NCBI GenBank assembly: GCA_049889415.1
Contig: JBMHDL010000002.1
Location: forward strand, 1-64,000
Reading direction: 5' to 3'
DNA from: JAYQKL01 sp049889415
GTDB lineage: Bacteria; Pseudomonadota; Alphaproteobacteria; RS24
DNA length: 64,000 nt
Of this stretch, positions 26,227 to 34,726 are shown piece after piece. The notes below the pieces were generated by a model. The model was not told where the DNA came from. It saw only the letters and a program-made list of their open reading frames with translations, and ran no database searches. Each line of letters opens with the position of its first letter. Within the stretch, counting starts at the first letter, position 1. Both the position numbers and the translations under genes were made by a program.

Positions 26227-27045
26227 CTATTTATTCGGTTCCATTGCATCCGTCAGAGAATGATCCATCGATCTGGACGGTGTCGGCGTATCAACCTTGC
26301 CGACCACTTTGGCCGGAATGCCGACCGCGGTGGAATAGGCCGGCACATCGGTTAGGACGACGCTCCCGCCGCCGATTTTGGCACAATCGCCGATATGAAT
26401 ATTGCCAAGAACTTTCGCGCCGACACTGATTAAAACCCCATTGCCGATTTTCGGATGCCGGTCGCCACCCTCTTTGCCGCTGCCGCCAAGCGTCACGCCA
26501 TGCAGCATCGAGACCTCATCACCGATGACGGCGGTCTCGCCAATGACAACGCCAGTCGCATGGTCAATCATGATGCCGCTGCCAATCTTGGCGGAAGGGT
26601 GAATGTCAGCGCCAAAAATCTCAGAGGCCCGGTTTTGTATCAGCATGGCCATGCCGCGCCGGGACTGCTGCATTAATTGATGCGCCGCACGATAGGCCTG
26701 CAATGCCAGAAAACCCTTGAAAAACAGAACAGGGTCAAGATATGTCCGGCAGGCCGGGTCACGGTCATAAACCGCGATGATGTCCTCGCACATGGTCTGC
26801 GCGATGGTGTCATCCGCCGCAAAGGCTGTTGCGAGTTCCCGTTTCAAATCAGCTTCAGGCATACCTCCCTGAGCCAGCTTTTCAGACAAATTCGCGGTGA
26901 CAGCGGCAACAAGATCTGGTTGCCCAAGAATACGGGTCTCCAGAAAGTCTGACAAACTCGGGTCTTGATCGGCCATCTGGGCAGCCTCTTCACAGATGGC
27001 GGTCCAGACTTCTTCCTGCGACGGTTTTGTATTATCATCAGTCAT
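26227..27045 (-). CDS. cysE: Serine O-acetyltransferase
   Basis: Encodes 272 residues, the normal CysE length. The N-terminal helical domain (about 1-140) is followed by a hexapeptide-repeat left-handed beta helix with DIHPSAKIGSGIMIDHATGVVIGE, which holds the catalytic His, and GKEGGDRHPKIGNGV with the second His. It acetylates serine for cysteine synthesis. The C-terminal tail, which mediates feedback and binding to CysK in other bacteria, does not end in the usual Ile, ending instead in Asn-Lys. It is the first gene of the unit with DUF3126 and the gamma carbonic anhydrase-like gene. Confidence 0.95.
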   Translation of the reverse strand: MTDDNTKPSQEEVWTAICEEAAQMADQDPSLSDFLETRILGQPDLVAAVTANLSEKLAQGGMPEADLKRELATAFAADDTIAQTMCEDIIAVYDRDPACRTYLDPVLFFKGFLALQAYRAAHQLMQQSRRGMAMLIQNRASEIFGADIHPSAKIGSGIMIDHATGVVIGETAVIGDEVSMLHGVTLGGSGKEGGDRHPKIGNGVLISVGAKVLGNIHIGDCAKIGGGSVVLTDVPAYSTAVGIPAKVVGKVDTPTPSRSMDHSLTDAMEPNK

Positions 27046-27183
27046 TCAGCTACCTTTGGTATTCATCTAGCAGTAATGTGGTTTAAAGGCCTGTGCAAGC
27101 AAGATTTCCGTGCTTCTGGCCCGCCTTGGATTGCTTTGGAAGCGGCAAGGAGTTAGCATAGGGTAGCAAGACTGAGAGAAGAT

Positions 27184-28431
27184 ATGGGTTTACAGAGACT
27201 GAAACAGCAGGTTAGTGCGCAGATTGATGCGCTGGCACCGGAATTGGTGCGTATCAGCCATGCCATCCATGCCAAGCCAGAACTGGCTTTTGAAGAGTTT
27301 TTTGCGCATGAAACCCTGACCCAAGCCGTCGAGGATCATGGCCTGGACGTCACCCGTCAGGCCTGCGGTCTTGACACTGCTTTCGTTAGCGCATTCGGCA
27401 GTGGAACAACGGAAATCGGCATCATTTCTGAATATGATGCCCTGCCCGCCATCGGCCATGCCTGCGGCCACAACATCATCGCGGCTGCCGGCCTCGGCGC
27501 AGCCTTGGGGTTGGCCAAGCTCGGGGCTGACCTCCCAGGCAAAGTCAGATATCTCGGTACCCCCGGCGAGGAAGGCGGTGGCGGCAAGGAATATATGGCC
27601 CAGGAAAACGCCTTTGACGGGCTTGATGCCGCCATGATGGTGCATCCGGCAGGGGCGGATTTGATCACCATGCCTTCCCTGGCCATGACCGAAGTCAAAG
27701 TCACCTATCATGGCCGCAATGCCCATGCCGCCGTGATGCCGCATGACGGCATCAACGCCTTGGACGCGCTGGTGACGGCCTATCAGTCTCTGGCCCAGTT
27801 GCGCCAGCACATCCGCCCGACCGAAAAAATCCACGGCATATTTACAGAGGCCGGCGACGCTCCGAATATCGTCCCGCACCGCGCTTCAGGTGTTTTTTAT
27901 GTGCGTGCCGCAGACGGGGTTGCTTTGGGGGACATCAAGTCCCGCGTTCAAAATTGCCTTGAGGCAGGGGCTCTGGCATCAGGATGCCGTGCCGAAATTG
28001 TCTGGGCCAAAGTCGATTATCTGGAAATCAAAGACAATTGGGACATTGCTCAGGCCTATCGGGACAATGCTGAAAAGTTGGGACGGACTTTTTTTCCGCT
28101 CGACAACCTCTCCGCCTCAGGGTCAACGGATATGGGCAATGTTTCACACCGCGTGCCCTCCATTCATCCGATGATCGCCTGTGCGCCGCCGGAAATTAAC
28201 ATTCATCATCCTGATTTTACCCGCCACGCCGCCAGTGCCGCCGGCGATCAGGCGGTGTTGGACGGTGCCAAAGCGATGGCCATGACCGCTTTGGACGTAA
28301 TGCTGGATGAGGAGTTGCGTGAAAAATCCAAGGCCGCCTTCCGGCAGACCGAGACCAGCTCCCGAAAAGCCGTTTCAGGTGCCTGGCACGCGGACGGCAA
28401 TCCCGAACTCGGCGGCTGCGGTTGCTGTTGA
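27184..28431 (+). CDS. M20 family amidohydrolase
   Basis: Encodes 415 residues. The metal-binding motif GHACGHN is at about 91-97 and GTPGEEGGGGK near 130-140 supplies the catalytic Glu. The dimerisation domain lies at about 170-290 (HGRNAHAAVMPHDGINAL). It belongs to the aminobenzoyl-glutamate or aminoacylase-like branch of M20. The C-terminus is unusual, ending in a Cys-rich GGCGCC (residues 410-415). It stands alone, upstream of the NDUFS6-like gene. Confidence 0.9.
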   Translation: MGLQRLKQQVSAQIDALAPELVRISHAIHAKPELAFEEFFAHETLTQAVEDHGLDVTRQACGLDTAFVSAFGSGTTEIGIISEYDALPAIGHACGHNIIAAAGLGAALGLAKLGADLPGKVRYLGTPGEEGGGGKEYMAQENAFDGLDAAMMVHPAGADLITMPSLAMTEVKVTYHGRNAHAAVMPHDGINALDALVTAYQSLAQLRQHIRPTEKIHGIFTEAGDAPNIVPHRASGVFYVRAADGVALGDIKSRVQNCLEAGALASGCRAEIVWAKVDYLEIKDNWDIAQAYRDNAEKLGRTFFPLDNLSASGSTDMGNVSHRVPSIHPMIACAPPEINIHHPDFTRHAASAAGDQAVLDGAKAMAMTALDVMLDEELREKSKAAFRQTETSSRKAVSGAWHADGNPELGGCGCC

Positions 28432-28432
28432 A

Positions 28433-28452
28433 ACGATTTGAGACGATTTGAG
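28433..28452. repeat. 10-bp tandem duplication
   Basis: ACGATTTGAG is repeated twice directly after the stop codon of the M20 gene. It is probably a slippage duplication and carries no other known signal. Confidence 0.6.
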
Positions 28453-28514
28453 ACAGGGCTTGATTGGCGGAGAAACAAGCGATATAGCTTTGCAAGCAAG
28501 TTAAGGAGCGTTTC

Positions 28515-28748
28515 ATGGCAGACCAGGCCAAACCCAAATTCAGGAATGACCAAGGCGTGCCCACCATCCGGATCGGGGTGAAGACCTTTGAATGCATCGG
28601 CGCCAGCAAGCCCTATGACCACCCTCATGTTTTTTTGGATATGGGCAAGGACGCAAACATTATCTGTCCTTATTGCTCGACCGTTTATGAGTTTGATGAC
28701 TCATTGCAACCCGACGAGACAATACCTGCCGGATCTCTGGCTGATTAA
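28515..28748 (+). CDS. NDUFS6-like zinc-finger protein
   Basis: Encodes 77 residues. Cys27, His36/His38 and the CPYC pair (51 and 54) form the zinc site seen in the alphaproteobacterial homologue of mitochondrial complex I subunit NDUFS6, an accessory subunit of NADH:quinone oxidoreductase. AAGGAG lies 7 bases before the ATG. It is encoded away from any nuo operon, as usual for this subunit. Confidence 0.9.
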   Translation: MADQAKPKFRNDQGVPTIRIGVKTFECIGASKPYDHPHVFLDMGKDANIICPYCSTVYEFDDSLQPDETIPAGSLAD

Positions 28749-28821
28749 GCAATAGGGATTGCGCTTTATCCCCGCTTCACCCTAAAATGCCGTTACGGGG
28801 ATATGATGCGAAGGCACAAGC

Positions 28822-29820
28822 TTGGCTAGACTTAAAAAACCGCTGAAAAAATGGCTCGGCCGCATTTTCATCACACTGATCAGTGTGTTGGTGCTGGCTT
28901 TGGTGGCCGGCCTGTTCGCCATGACCGTGTTCACTGTTCCGGACAAGCCGCGGGCGGAAATTGTCGCCAAATATACGGATGAAAAATCCATCTTCCTGAC
29001 CCTAAGCGACCTGACCATTCTCCATTTGAAGGATGAAGGCCCCAAAGACGCGCCGGCATTGGTCATGATACACGGCTCCAACGCATCTCTTCACACATGG
29101 GACGCCTGGACAGAAGAGTTGAAAGGCAAATACAGAATCATCCGGATGGACCTTCCCGGTCATGGTGTCACAGGCCCCACCTATGCCGGTGACTATACAA
29201 GCCATGCCATGGCGGCAACAATTGTCGAAACCCTCAATCATCTGAAAATCAAACGGGCTGTATTCGTCGGCAGTTCCATGGGGGGTGCTGTTGCCCTCAG
29301 AATAGCCCTGAAGCACCCCAAACGGGTCAGGGGACTGGTGCTGATTGGATCAGCCGGACTGAAAGCAGACAGCCTGGACAGCAGACCGTTTGCGTTTCGC
29401 ATCGCCGGCACGCCCGGCATTTCAGGTCTAACCCGTTACATCACCCCATATTGGGCCATTGAAAGATCGGTTCTTGACGCCTACGGGACTCCGGTTGCGG
29501 TGACACCGGCACTGGTCCGGCGTTATTATGACCTTTTGCTGCATGTCGGCAACCGGGCCGCGACGAGCCAACGCCTGCAGCAGCAGACCGCCGAAGAGCC
29601 AATGGATATATACCTTGGTGGAATCATCACACCCACTTTGCTGATTTGGGGTGAGGAGGACAGTTTTGTCCCGCTCAAATACGGACGCCGGATGAATGCA
29701 TATATTCTGACATCCGAACTGATCACTTATCCGGGTGTCGGTCATCTGCCCATGGAAACTTCACCGAAACTGTCAGCCATGCACGCCGACAAATTCATTC
29801 AGGAAGAGATTATCGAGTGA
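28822..29820 (+). CDS. Alpha/beta hydrolase, membrane anchored
   Basis: Encodes 332 residues from a TTG start; the nearby ATGs at 28803 and 28806 are out of frame. An N-terminal transmembrane anchor (about 14-38) puts the enzyme in the periplasm or at the membrane. The hydrolase core has the oxyanion HGSNAS region at about 84-89, the nucleophile elbow GSSMGG with Ser152, the acid in GEEDSFVP and the His in GVGHLPM. The substrate is unknown. It converges with tRNA-Leu. Confidence 0.88.
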   Translation: MARLKKPLKKWLGRIFITLISVLVLALVAGLFAMTVFTVPDKPRAEIVAKYTDEKSIFLTLSDLTILHLKDEGPKDAPALVMIHGSNASLHTWDAWTEELKGKYRIIRMDLPGHGVTGPTYAGDYTSHAMAATIVETLNHLKIKRAVFVGSSMGGAVALRIALKHPKRVRGLVLIGSAGLKADSLDSRPFAFRIAGTPGISGLTRYITPYWAIERSVLDAYGTPVAVTPALVRRYYDLLLHVGNRAATSQRLQQQTAEEPMDIYLGGIITPTLLIWGEEDSFVPLKYGRRMNAYILTSELITYPGVGHLPMETSPKLSAMHADKFIQEEIIE

Positions 29821-29826
29821 GTATGA

Positions 29827-29913
29827 TGGTGGCCCCCGCCGGACTTGAACCGGCACTCCGCTAACGGACGAAGATTTTAAGTCTCCTGCGTCTACCAATT
29901 CCGCCAGGGGGCC
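29827..29913 (-). tRNA. tRNA-Leu (anticodon TAA)
   Basis: The minus strand makes a complete 87-nt class II tRNA. The acceptor stem GGCCCCC pairs with GGGGGCC, then discriminator A and an encoded CCA (29827-29829). The anticodon loop carries TAA (reads UUA) and a long variable arm is present, as expected for tRNA-Leu. The T arm GCCGG-TTCAAGT-CCGGC is perfect. Confidence 0.95.
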
Positions 29914-30042
29914 AAAACCGGTGCATTTGCTATAGCAAATGCCGTGGTATTTCCCAAGCGTAAAGCCGAAAATCTCATATACAAAAAAAACATGACCGCA
30001 TGCCGGTTTTATGGCGGAGGACAACACATTCGTGCTAGAAGA

Positions 30043-30879
30043 ATGTCTATGAATTATATTGACGCAAATTCAGCACCTCTGATCAATACCGGACAAATCA
30101 AGCTGCATGGTCCGGAGGGGTTTGAGGCTATGCGAGCAGTCGGGCGCATGGCTGCCGCATGCATTGATATGCTCCACCCGCATGTGACGCCCGGCATGAC
30201 GACGGCCGCTCTCGACAAGCTGGCTTATGAATTCATCCTTGACCACGGTGCCGCGCCGGCACCGCTGAATTATCGTGGCTTCAAGAAATCAATCTGCACC
30301 TCCTTGAACCATGTTGTGTGCCACGGCATACCCGGCGAGCGCGTCCTCAAGGAAGGCGACATACTCAACATAGACGTAACCCTTTTCCATAAGGGCTGGC
30401 ACGGCGACCACAGCAGGATGTTTGCGGTGGGTGAAGTGCCGGTGCGCGCCAAACGCCTAATGGACATCACATATCAGTCCATGATGCTTGGCATTGAAGC
30501 GGTCAAGCCCGGAGCCACACTTGGTGACATCGGTCATGCCATTCAAAGCTTCGCCGAGGCGGAACGTCTGTCCGTTGTCAGAGATTTTTGCGGGCACGGG
30601 CTGGGGCGAATCTTTCATGATGCGCCGAACATCCTCCATTACGGGCATGCCGGCCAGGGCATCACCCTTCAGCCTGGCATGATTTTCACGATTGAGCCCA
30701 TGCTCAATCTCGGCAAAGCAGGTGTCAAGATTTTGGGCGATGGTTGGACAGCGGTTACGCGCGACAGATCTCTGTCGGCCCAATTTGAACATTCCATCGG
30801 TGTCACGGATGATGGGTATGAGATTTTCACACTCTCACCGTCCGGTCTCCACCAACCCCATCAACACCCCCCAAATTGA
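30043..30879 (+). CDS. map: Methionine aminopeptidase, type I
   Basis: Encodes 278 residues from the ATG at 30043; a second ATG at 30049 is as likely, and a longer frame from 29944 adds untypical residues. It removes N-terminal Met. The five metal ligands are in LNIDVTLFHKGWHGDHSRMF (two Asp), GHGLGRIFHDAPN (His), FTIEPML (Glu) and FEHSIGVT (Glu). AGAAG before the start is a weak ribosome-binding site. radC follows 8 bases after the stop. Confidence 0.93.
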   Translation: MSMNYIDANSAPLINTGQIKLHGPEGFEAMRAVGRMAAACIDMLHPHVTPGMTTAALDKLAYEFILDHGAAPAPLNYRGFKKSICTSLNHVVCHGIPGERVLKEGDILNIDVTLFHKGWHGDHSRMFAVGEVPVRAKRLMDITYQSMMLGIEAVKPGATLGDIGHAIQSFAEAERLSVVRDFCGHGLGRIFHDAPNILHYGHAGQGITLQPGMIFTIEPMLNLGKAGVKILGDGWTAVTRDRSLSAQFEHSIGVTDDGYEIFTLSPSGLHQPHQHPPN

Positions 30880-30887
30880 TTAAAAAT

Positions 30888-31598
30888 ATGACGCAAAAAA
30901 ACAACAATAATCTCGTCATCTCAAAAAATTCCCAACATTTATACGGGCATAGACAAAGGCTGAAAACGCGTTTCATGAAGGATCCGCAGGCTCTGGCGGA
31001 TTACGAATTGCTTGAGTCCATTCTGTTTCTTGCACATGCCCGCAGAGACACCAAACCGATCGCAAAGGATTTACTGAAAAGGTTTGGTGACATATCCGGT
31101 GTCCTGGGGGCACGCGGAGACCTTCTGCAAAACATAGAAGGTGTTGGGGAGCACACCGTTTATGTTCTTAAACTGATTGAGGCGCTGGCCCAACATGTCG
31201 GCAAGAGCCGGATTATGCACCGCAATGTCATCAGCTCATGGGATGATTTGCAGACCTATTGCCGCACAAAAATGACGGAAAAGGACATTGAAGAGTTCAG
31301 AGTCATCTTTCTTGACCGGCGCAATGCCGTCATCGCGGATGAATGCGTCTCGGAAGGCACGATTGACCATACGCCAGTCTATCCCCGTGAAATCGCAAGA
31401 CGGGCCATTACCTTGAGTGCGTCAGCCATTGTGATTGCCCATAATCATCCCAGCGGCGATCCGAAGCCCTCGCAAGCTGACATTGATATGACCATGCATC
31501 TGAAAGACATTTGTGAAGGGCTTGGTATTGTGCTTCATAATCATCTTGTCGTCGGCCGCAAAGAGGTCGCGAGCTTCAAACTGCTGAACCTGCTTTAA
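30888..31598 (+). CDS. radC: RadC family JAB-domain protein
   Basis: Encodes 236 residues from the ATG at 30888; a TTG at 30876 would overlap map. An N-terminal helix-hairpin-helix region (about 35-85) is followed by the JAB/MPN domain with metal-binding motif AHNHPSGDPKPSQAD near 185-200 and the Glu in IEEFRVIF. The family was linked to DNA repair, but its role is not established. The gene follows map closely. Confidence 0.9.
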   Translation: MTQKNNNNLVISKNSQHLYGHRQRLKTRFMKDPQALADYELLESILFLAHARRDTKPIAKDLLKRFGDISGVLGARGDLLQNIEGVGEHTVYVLKLIEALAQHVGKSRIMHRNVISSWDDLQTYCRTKMTEKDIEEFRVIFLDRRNAVIADECVSEGTIDHTPVYPREIARRAITLSASAIVIAHNHPSGDPKPSQADIDMTMHLKDICEGLGIVLHNHLVVGRKEVASFKLLNLL

Positions 31599-31681
31599 CG
31601 GGGATAAAACAGCCCCAAACAGGCTTCCTATATTGAGACTCAGGGTTTTTTCAGCTATACCTCCGCTGCAGGAGATACATA

Positions 31682-32980
31682 ATGATTCCAAGATACACCC
31701 GTGAGGAAATGGCCTCAATCTGGACCCCCGAAAGCCGTTTCGGGATTTGGCTCGACATCGAAACATATGCCCTTGACGCCATGGCTGAACTTGGCATCGT
31801 CCCGCAGGAAGCCGCCAAAGCTGTACGTGAACGCGGCGGCTTTGATGTTGACCGTATTGACGAAATTGAACGCGAGGTCAAACATGACGTGATTGCGTTC
31901 CTCACCAGCCTGTCCGAACATGTCGGTCCGGAAGCGCGGTTCGTCCATCAGGGCATGACCTCGTCGGATGTGCTCGACACTTGCCTGAATGTGCAGCTTG
32001 TCCGCGCCGCAGATCTGCTTTTGGAGGACATGGAGGCCCTGCTCGCCGCCATCAAAAAACGCGCCTATGAGCACAAGGACACGGTCACCATCGGACGCAG
32101 CCACGGTATCCATGCCGAACCGACGACTTTCGGTCTGAAACTCGCCCAGGCTTATGCAGAGTTTGACCGCAACTACCAGAGGCTTAAGGATGCCCGACAG
32201 GAAATCGCAACCTGCGCCATTTCCGGGGCCGTCGGCACATTCGCCAACATTGACCCGTCCATTGAAGCCTATGTCGCAGACAAAATGGGGCTTGAAGTTG
32301 AGCCGGTTTCAACTCAGGTCATCCCGCGGGACCGGCACGCTATGTTTTTTGCCGTACTCGGCGTGATTGCCTCATCAATTGAACGTGTCGCCGTCGAAAT
32401 CCGTCATTTACAGCGCACGGAAGTTCTTGAGGCCGAGGAATATTTCTCGGAAGGGCAGAAAGGCTCATCGGCCATGCCGCACAAGCGCAACCCGGTCCTG
32501 ACGGAAAACCTGACCGGTCTTGCCCGGCTGGTGCGCGGCATGGTGACGCCGGCCATGGAAAATGTCGCCTTATGGCACGAACGTGACATTTCGCACAGTT
32601 CCGTGGAGCGTATGATCGGTCCGGATGCCACAGTGACGCTTGATTTCGCCCTGGTTCGACTGACCGGCGTGATTGACAAGCTGCTGATTTACCCGGAGCG
32701 GATGCAGGCCAATATGGACAGTCTGGGCGGTCTGATCCACTCACAGCGCGTCCTGCTGGCTTTGACCCAGGCCGGTGTCAGTCGGGAAGACGCCTATCGC
32801 CTCGTGCAACGCAATGCCATGCCTGTCTGGAGGGGCGAAGGGGTTTTTCTGGATTTACTGAAAGCTGATGAGGAAGTTCGCGCGGCCCTGTCCGAGGAGG
32901 AGCTGGAAAACCTGTTCGATCTCGGCTACCACCTCAAACATGTCGATACGATTTTCGACCGGGTTTTTAAAAACGCCTGA
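31682..32980 (+). CDS. purB: Adenylosuccinate lyase
   Basis: Encodes 432 residues, close to the usual length. It acts twice in purine synthesis, on SAICAR and adenylosuccinate. The signature loop GSSAMPHKRNP is near 262-272 and the catalytic His is in GRSHGIHAEPTTFG at about 139-152. GGAG lies before the ATG. It is the first of the purine group that continues with purC, purS, purQ and purL. Confidence 0.97.
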   Translation: MIPRYTREEMASIWTPESRFGIWLDIETYALDAMAELGIVPQEAAKAVRERGGFDVDRIDEIEREVKHDVIAFLTSLSEHVGPEARFVHQGMTSSDVLDTCLNVQLVRAADLLLEDMEALLAAIKKRAYEHKDTVTIGRSHGIHAEPTTFGLKLAQAYAEFDRNYQRLKDARQEIATCAISGAVGTFANIDPSIEAYVADKMGLEVEPVSTQVIPRDRHAMFFAVLGVIASSIERVAVEIRHLQRTEVLEAEEYFSEGQKGSSAMPHKRNPVLTENLTGLARLVRGMVTPAMENVALWHERDISHSSVERMIGPDATVTLDFALVRLTGVIDKLLIYPERMQANMDSLGGLIHSQRVLLALTQAGVSREDAYRLVQRNAMPVWRGEGVFLDLLKADEEVRAALSEEELENLFDLGYHLKHVDTIFDRVFKNA

Positions 32981-33041
32981 AGTGTTGCTGGTTTTGAGCG
33001 TGCGAGTCACCCTATTGTGGTCATGAGTTAAGGAGAGCGTC

Positions 33042-33779
33042 ATGCCCTCACGGAAAAAAATATATGAAGGCAAAGCCAAAACCCTCTTTGAGGGTCCTGA
33101 AGCCGGTCTGCTTATCCAGTTTTTCAAGGATGACGCCACGGCCTTCAACGCCGAAAAACATGACATTATTTCCGGCAAAGGCGTGCTCAACCAGCGCATC
33201 TCCGAATATATTTTCACGCAATTGGAGCAACGGGGCATTCCGACCCATTTTGTCAAGACCCTGAATGAACGCGAGCAGTTGATCAAGGAAGTCGAGATCA
33301 TCCCGATTGAAGTGGTTCTGCGCAATATTGCCGCCGGGTCCATATCCAAACGCCTTGGCCTGCCCGAAGGAAACCCCCTTCCCCGAACCATTGTTGAATT
33401 TTATTACAAGGATGACAACCTCGGCGATCCGATGATTGCGCCTGACCACATTACGGCTTTCGGCTGGGCAAGTGAGGCTGAACTCCAGCACGTGACTGAA
33501 CTGGGCTTGCGTATCAATGATTTCCTGACAGAGCTGTTTCTGGGCTGCAACATCAAGCTTGTGGACTTTAAACTTGAGTTCGGACGCCGGCGCACCGACA
33601 CCGGACAGGAAATCATCCTTGCGGATGAGATCAGTCCGGATAATTGCCGGCTGTGGGACCGTGAAACGGACGAAAAACTCGACAAGGACAGATTTCGCCG
33701 CGATCTGGGCGGCATGGTTGACGCATATCAGGAAGTTGCAAGACGGCTTGGTCTGATCCATGGCACACAGGACGTATAG
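33042..33779 (+). CDS. purC: SAICAR synthetase (phosphoribosylaminoimidazole-succinocarboxamide synthase)
   Basis: Encodes 245 residues. It adds aspartate to CAIR in purine synthesis. The N-terminal KKIYEGKAKTLFEG, the PIEVVLRNIAAGS segment and VDFKLEFG, DEISPDNCRLWD are all present. AAGGAGAG precedes the ATG. Spacing of 61 bases from purB and 27 from purS suggests a single transcript. Confidence 0.97.
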   Translation: MPSRKKIYEGKAKTLFEGPEAGLLIQFFKDDATAFNAEKHDIISGKGVLNQRISEYIFTQLEQRGIPTHFVKTLNEREQLIKEVEIIPIEVVLRNIAAGSISKRLGLPEGNPLPRTIVEFYYKDDNLGDPMIAPDHITAFGWASEAELQHVTELGLRINDFLTELFLGCNIKLVDFKLEFGRRRTDTGQEIILADEISPDNCRLWDRETDEKLDKDRFRRDLGGMVDAYQEVARRLGLIHGTQDV

Positions 33780-33806
33780 GCCTATAGGTTTGAAAAGGGT
33801 AAAGAC

Positions 33807-34052
33807 ATGAAGGCTACCATCAAAATCACACTCAAAAACGGTGTCCTCGACCCGCAGGGCAAGGCCATTGAAAACGCTCTGACGCAACTGAATTTTGCCG
33901 GGGTGGATCAGGTCCGCCAAGGCAAGCTCATTGAGATCGAACTGACCGAAAGCGATGCGGACAAGGCCAAAAGCCAGCTGACTGACATGTGCGAAAAGCT
34001 GCTGGCCAACACCGTCATTGAAAATTACGACATCGATATCGAAACGGCGTAA
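33807..34052 (+). CDS. purS: Phosphoribosylformylglycinamidine synthase subunit PurS
   Basis: Encodes 81 residues, the usual size. PurS bridges PurQ and the small form of PurL. The sequence matches the family in KNGVLDPQGKAIENAL and GKLIEIEL. It is followed 5 bases later by purQ. Its presence agrees with the short PurL encoded at 34723. Confidence 0.96.
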   Translation: MKATIKITLKNGVLDPQGKAIENALTQLNFAGVDQVRQGKLIEIELTESDADKAKSQLTDMCEKLLANTVIENYDIDIETA

Positions 34053-34057
34053 CCATC

Positions 34058-34726
34058 ATGAAAACGGCAGTTATTGTATTTCCGGGCTCCAACTGCGACC
34101 GCGATGTCGCCGTCTGTTTGGAGGCCGCCTCTGGCCAGAAGCCTCATATGGTCTGGCATGGTGACGCAGATTTGCCGGAGGTGGATGCCATCGTCCTGCC
34201 CGGCGGATTTTCATACGGGGATTATTTGCGCTGCGGCTCCATGGCCGCCAACAGCCCGGTCATGGCCCATGTCATAGAACGCGCTAAGAAAGGCGTGCCG
34301 GTCATCGGCATCTGCAACGGGTTTCAGGTTCTGACCGAATGTGGCCTTTTGCCTGGTGTTTTGATTCGCAATAAAGGGCTGAATTTCGTCTGCCGCGACA
34401 CGCGGTTGATTGTTGAACGGGCAGCCGCACCCTTTACCCACAAATATGGACAGGGGGATGAAGTGGTCATTCCGGTTGCACATAATGAAGGCAATTATTT
34501 CGCTGATGACGAGACCCTGAAGCGGCTGGAGGGGGACGGACGCATCGCCTTCCGCTATGCACCGGGCGACAACCCGAACGGCGCGAGCATGGATATTGCC
34601 GGCATTGTCAATGAGACCGGCAATGTGCTCGGCATGATGCCTCACCCCGAACGCTATGCGGAACAGGCCCTGGGAGGCACGGACGGCAAAGCCATTTTTG
34701 ACAGTCTTGTGGAGTTTGTGTCATGA
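34058..34726 (+). CDS. purQ: Phosphoribosylformylglycinamidine synthase, glutaminase subunit PurQ
   Basis: Encodes 222 residues. Class I glutamine amidotransferase: the nucleophile Cys is in GICNGFQ near 86-92, the catalytic His-Glu pair near HPERYAE at about 198-204. It supplies ammonia to PurL. Its stop overlaps the purL start (ATGA). Confidence 0.97.
   Translation: MKTAVIVFPGSNCDRDVAVCLEAASGQKPHMVWHGDADLPEVDAIVLPGGFSYGDYLRCGSMAANSPVMAHVIERAKKGVPVIGICNGFQVLTECGLLPGVLIRNKGLNFVCRDTRLIVERAAAPFTHKYGQGDEVVIPVAHNEGNYFADDETLKRLEGDGRIAFRYAPGDNPNGASMDIAGIVNETGNVLGMMPHPERYAEQALGGTDGKAIFDSLVEFVS

Noticed and set aside
33048..33920. A 290-codon open frame opposite purC and purS
   Set aside because: purC and purS are complete and in operon order on the plus strand. 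The minus frame crosses both and has no start signal.
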